From UBA7803 sp047920935 (lineage in GTDB: Bacteria; Pseudomonadota; Gammaproteobacteria; Pseudomonadales; Azotimanducaceae), in NCBI GenBank assembly GCA_047920935.1, contig JBLRXD010000165.1:1-9770 (forward strand): a DNA stretch of 9,770 nt. The letters run 5' to 3'. Within the stretch, counting starts at the first letter, position 1; every line of letters starts with the position of its first letter. The notes beneath the pieces are model-generated. The model saw only the letters and a program-made list of their open reading frames with translations, was not told the origin of the DNA and ran no database searches. Shown piece by piece: positions 7,527-9,770 of this stretch. A program made the translations under genes and the position numbers.

Positions 7527-7927
7527 GTTGTCTCCAGCCGGAACACCGGCGTCTGAAAGTCGTCAGTGATGCGCTTGAACGCTACTCGGACCGGGGCGTC
7601 GAGCTCCAGCTGGGCCGGATCGGCGTCGATGAGCTGACTGACGAAGCGGACGCCCTCGTCGAGCTCGATCACGGCAGCGATGAACGGCACGTCGAACGCG
7701 GGGTGAAAGACCTGATGGGTGACCGTCCAGGAATACAGGGTGCCGCGGCCGCTCACCGGCGCCCACTCGTACGCCGTGGAGCCGCATTCGGCGCACTGGT
7801 AGCGGGGCAGATGCCGCAGCGTGCTGCAGTCGGTGCAGCGCTGGAAGCGCAGCACGCCGTCCTGCAGCGTCTGCCAGAACTCGGCATTGATGGGGTCGAC
7901 GTTCTTGGGTAAAGGCCAGTGGCTCAT
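7523..7927 (-). CDS. DUF35-family Zn-ribbon/OB-fold protein, partner of the Ltp-type thiolase
   Basis: A 134-residue protein with the complete DUF35 layout. An N-terminal helix (AEFWQTLQDGVLRFQRC) leads into a rubredoxin-like Zn ribbon with Cys31-x-x-Cys34 and Cys45-x-x-Cys48, then an OB-fold beginning WAPVSGRGTLYSWTVTH (55-71) and running to the C-terminus. All four cysteines are present, and the length is normal for a free-standing member. In steroid degradation the DUF35 domain of ChsH2 binds the thiolase-like aldolase Ltp2 and is required for its activity; the same pairing is expected here, since the gene begins one base after the Ltp stop. GGAGGT (7931-7936) precedes ATG 7927, and the Ltp stop TGA shares the terminal base of that site. 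The protein is likely a structural or substrate-channelling subunit without its own catalytic site. The partner assignment is inferred from gene order and family precedent. Confidence 0.94.
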   Translation of the reverse strand: MSHWPLPKNVDPINAEFWQTLQDGVLRFQRCTDCSTLRHLPRYQCAECGSTAYEWAPVSGRGTLYSWTVTHQVFHPAFDVPFIAAVIELDEGVRFVSQLIDADPAQLELDAPVRVAFKRITDDFQTPVFRLETT

Positions 7928-7928
7928 G

Positions 7929-9092
7929 TCACCTCCGGAGAATGGCTATGCTGCCGTCGCCGAGATCGCCCCAGCCGGTGACGATGCCGATCTCGGCGTC
8001 GGTGACCTGGGCGCTGGAATCGCCGCGGAGCTGGCGTGTGGCCTCGACAACGTGGTTGAGACCCCAGACGTGGGCCTGGCTCAGGAGCCCGCCATGGGGG
8101 TTGAGTGGATAGCGCCCGCCCGGCTGCAGGGCGCCGTCCTTGACGAAGTCCCATACCCCGCCGCGCTCGGCGAAGCCCAGGGCCTCGAGTTGCAACAGCA
8201 CGACGTAGGTGAAACAGTCGTAAATGCAAAGGAAATCCGCGTCCTGGGGCGTGATGCCGGCCATCTCGAAGGCCCGCGGCGCCGCATAGGAGAGACCGAT
8301 GCGGAACGGATCTTCCCGGGAGGGAATGTCGTCCGCTGGGTACGGATGCCCTTCCGCGGCAGCCATCACGTATACCGGCCGGTGGCGCAGATCCCGGGCG
8401 CGGTCGGCGCGGGTCAGCACCACGGCGCAGGCGCCGTCCGTTTCCAGGCAGCAGTCGTTGAGCCGGAACGGCTCGGAGACCATCCGCGACTGCAGGTACT
8501 GGCTCATATCGAGCGGCCGTTCCCGCATGAGCGCGCGCTCGTTGCTCTGCGCGTGTGCGCGGCAGGCTACCGCGACCTGGCCGGTGGCCTCATCGGGGAT
8601 GTCGTAGAGCCGCTTGTGACGGGTGGCGAGCCACGCGTACATCTGCACCGGCAAGGTCACGCCGTAGGGAATGTAGAACCCCTGCATGGTCGCGGACAGG
8701 GTCGTCATGCCCATGGGGCGGGTCGGCGGCTGGCCGGGCTTCGGACGAAGCGCCGAGTAGCCGTTCCAGCCCAGCACCACGAGCACGCTTTCGCAGATGC
8801 CGCTGGCGATGGCGGTGGCCGCGTTCTGCAGCGCGGCCGTCGGGCTCGCCCCACCCATATGCACGGTGGACGCGTAGCGCAGGATGGGAATGCCCAGATT
8901 CGCCGCCAGCTCCTCGGACGTCGTGTAGATCGGTGGCGGCACCAGCCCGTCGATGTCGCGAGCGGTCAGCCCGGCGTCATCGATGGCGGTGCGGGCGGCT
9001 TCCAGCATCAGGTCCACGGCCGTGCGTGCCGTGCCCTTGACGTAGTCGGTCTCGCCGATGCCGACGATGGCCGCCTGGTCCTTGATGGTCAT
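7929..9092 (-). CDS. SCP-x/Ltp-type thiolase-fold protein, probable retro-aldolase subunit
   Basis: A 387-residue thiolase-superfamily protein of the lipid-transfer-protein (SCP-x/Ltp) type. The opening QAAIVGIGETDYVKG and TAVDLMLEAARTAIDDAGL, NDCCLETDGACAVVLT (212-227), IYDCFTYVVLLQLEALGF (290-307) and NPHGGLLSQAHVWG (331-344) are typical. The nucleophilic cysteine of thiolases is absent: the segment at about 78-86 reads HMGGASPTA. The usual GHPxG has become AHVWG, keeping His341. This pattern, and the DUF35 gene that follows, match aldolase-type Ltp proteins such as Ltp2, which split beta-hydroxyacyl-CoA by retro-aldol cleavage and rely on tyrosines; Tyr291 is a candidate catalytic residue. 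Thiolytic activity is unlikely. ATG 9092 follows AAGGAGC at 9101-9107 with a spacing of 9 bases. It is the second visible gene of the operon, 51 bases after the SDR stop. Confidence 0.93.
   Translation of the reverse strand: MTIKDQAAIVGIGETDYVKGTARTAVDLMLEAARTAIDDAGLTARDIDGLVPPPIYTTSEELAANLGIPILRYASTVHMGGASPTAALQNAATAIASGICESVLVVLGWNGYSALRPKPGQPPTRPMGMTTLSATMQGFYIPYGVTLPVQMYAWLATRHKRLYDIPDEATGQVAVACRAHAQSNERALMRERPLDMSQYLQSRMVSEPFRLNDCCLETDGACAVVLTRADRARDLRHRPVYVMAAAEGHPYPADDIPSREDPFRIGLSYAAPRAFEMAGITPQDADFLCIYDCFTYVVLLQLEALGFAERGGVWDFVKDGALQPGGRYPLNPHGGLLSQAHVWGLNHVVEATRQLRGDSSAQVTDAEIGIVTGWGDLGDGSIAILRR
7931..7936 (-). promoter_or_regulatory. Ribosome-binding site of the DUF35 gene, overlapping the Ltp stop
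   Basis: GGAGGT on the minus strand, 3 bases before ATG 7927. Its last base is the first base of the Ltp stop codon TGA (7931-7929), a tight arrangement that favours translational coupling of the two predicted complex subunits. Confidence 0.75.
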
Positions 9093-9100
9093 GAACGAAA

Positions 9101-9107
9101 GCTCCTT
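9101..9107 (-). promoter_or_regulatory. Ribosome-binding site of the Ltp gene, within a possible small hairpin
   Basis: AAGGAGC on the minus strand, with GGAG ending 9 bases before ATG 9092. It lies between the 5-base inverted arms 9095-9099 and 9106-9110 (ACGAA/TTCGT), so GGAG would be in the 6-base loop of a weak hairpin. The site itself is convincing, the hairpin is not strong. Confidence 0.65.
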
Positions 9108-9143
9108 CGTGTCGCTGGTTGAATTCTCATCGCCCTCGTTGCC

Positions 9144-9770
9144 TCATTGCGCCAGATATCCCCCGTCCACCACCAGCTCGGTGCCGGTGACGAAGGCCGC
9201 CGCATCGCTGACAAGGTAGGCGACGCCGTCGGCGATGTCGTCGGCGGCACCAAGACGTCCGAGCGGATGGCGGTTGATCACCGCGCTGCGAAAGCGCTCA
9301 CCGCTGCCGGGCTCGGCTGCCTCCATACGCGCGACGCCGGCCCGAAACAGCGGCGTGTCGATGAAGCCCGGATGAATGCTGTTGACCCGGATGTGCTTCG
9401 GCGCGAGCTCGAGCGCCGCCGCCTTGCTGAACAAGCGCACGCCTCCCTTGCTGGCGCAGTAGGCGGCCGCGTTCCGCCCGCCGACGAACCCCATCACGGA
9501 GGACACGTTGACGATGGCGCCGCCGCCGTGCCAGCGCCCGGCGCGCTCCGCCAGGTGGGGAATGGCGTGCTTGGTGCCGAGGAACACGCCATCCAAATTG
9601 ATGCTCGTCAGGCGCCGCCAGGACTCGAGCGACAGCGTCTCCAGGGGCCTGGCAGCCGAGGCGACACCGGCGTTGTTCACCAGCACGTCGAGCCCACCGA
9701 AGCGCTCTACGACTGCATCCATGGCCTTCGCCCAGGCTGCCTCGTCCGCAACGTCCAGCCTCAGCCCGGC
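9144..9770 (-). CDS. Classical short-chain dehydrogenase/reductase, 5' end outside the window
   Basis: The frame is open to the window edge (base 9770) and ends at TGA 9146-9144, showing 208 residues and lacking only the first beta-alpha-beta unit with the TGxxxGxG cofactor motif. Visible numbering from the edge: LDV (5-7, the usual adenine-side Asp region), LVNNAG (30-35), INLDGVF (57-63), catalytic Ser91 in VNVSSVMG, YCASK with Tyr104 and Lys108, VNSIHPGFIDTPL (129-141) and GTELVVDGGY (196-205). The Ser-Tyr spacing of 13 and the Tyr-x-x-x-Lys are those of an active classical SDR. It would interconvert a secondary alcohol and ketone with NAD(H) or NADP(H); the cofactor choice cannot be read because the specificity loop is outside. 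In this operon, oxidation of a cyclic alcohol or 3-hydroxyacyl-CoA is likely. The internal Met at 9722 is not the start, since SDR homology continues upstream of it. Confidence 0.94.
   Translation of the reverse strand, partial: AGLRLDVADEAAWAKAMDAVVERFGGLDVLVNNAGVASAARPLETLSLESWRRLTSINLDGVFLGTKHAIPHLAERAGRWHGGGAIVNVSSVMGFVGGRNAAAYCASKGGVRLFSKAAALELAPKHIRVNSIHPGFIDTPLFRAGVARMEAAEPGSGERFRSAVINRHPLGRLGAADDIADGVAYLVSDAAAFVTGTELVVDGGYLAQ

Noticed and set aside
6156..7556. Long plus-strand open frame (about 466 codons) opposite the 463-aa amidohydrolase gene
   Set aside because: Antisense shadow of a gene with clear metal-site motifs; no motif of its own.
7821..9122. Long plus-strand open frame (about 433 codons) opposite the Ltp and DUF35 genes
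   Set aside because: It spans the boundary of two well-supported genes and its translation has no family likeness.
9144..9722. SDR beginning at the Met at 9722
   Set aside because: Codons upstream to the window edge continue the SDR pattern (LDV followed by a helix leading to LVNNAG), and a start there would remove the cofactor-binding fold.

Overview
The window is high-GC bacterial DNA, densely coding, with clear GGAG-type ribosome-binding sites. Gene content (acyl-CoA synthetase, SCP-x/Ltp-like thiolase-fold protein, DUF35 Zn-ribbon protein, SDR, luciferase-like flavin enzyme, several amidohydrolases) resembles catabolic accessory clusters of Proteobacteria or Actinobacteria that degrade steroids, terpenoids or other alicyclic compounds. 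A proteobacterium seems most likely, but nothing in the window fixes the genus. There are no RNA genes, mobile elements, CRISPR arrays or regulators, and no gene-free stretch longer than about 60 bases.

Layout. Bases 1-462 (+ strand) hold the C-terminal part of a PdxA-family dehydrogenase whose substrate-contact residues differ from true PdxA. A 58-base convergent gap follows. The rest (521-9770) is a single minus-strand operon. In transcription order it encodes: SDR dehydrogenase (5' end outside the window), Ltp-type thiolase-fold protein, DUF35 Zn-ribbon/OB-fold protein, a 463-aa amidohydrolase of the Amidohydro_2 type, a 368-aa amidohydrolase of the same type, a D-aminoacylase-like amidohydrolase (COG3653 type), an LLM flavin-dependent oxidoreductase, and an acyl-CoA synthetase. 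Three junctions are 4-base ATGA overlaps and three are gaps of 1, 12 and 18 bases. Only the SDR-Ltp gap is longer, at 51 bases. The last seven genes are therefore almost certainly co-translated.

How the genes could work together (inference). The SDR would oxidise a cyclic alcohol to a ketone. The LLM enzyme could act as a type II Baeyer-Villiger monooxygenase, as diketocamphane monooxygenases do, giving a lactone. One or more amidohydrolases would open the lactone or remove a carboxyl group. The acyl-CoA synthetase would make a CoA thioester, and the Ltp-DUF35 pair would cleave it by a retro-aldol reaction like Ltp2-ChsH2 in steroid side-chain catabolism. The substrate cannot be read from the sequence. 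The grouping of three different amidohydrolase-superfamily enzymes with an aldolase-type Ltp/DUF35 pair and an LLM enzyme is the most interesting part of the window.
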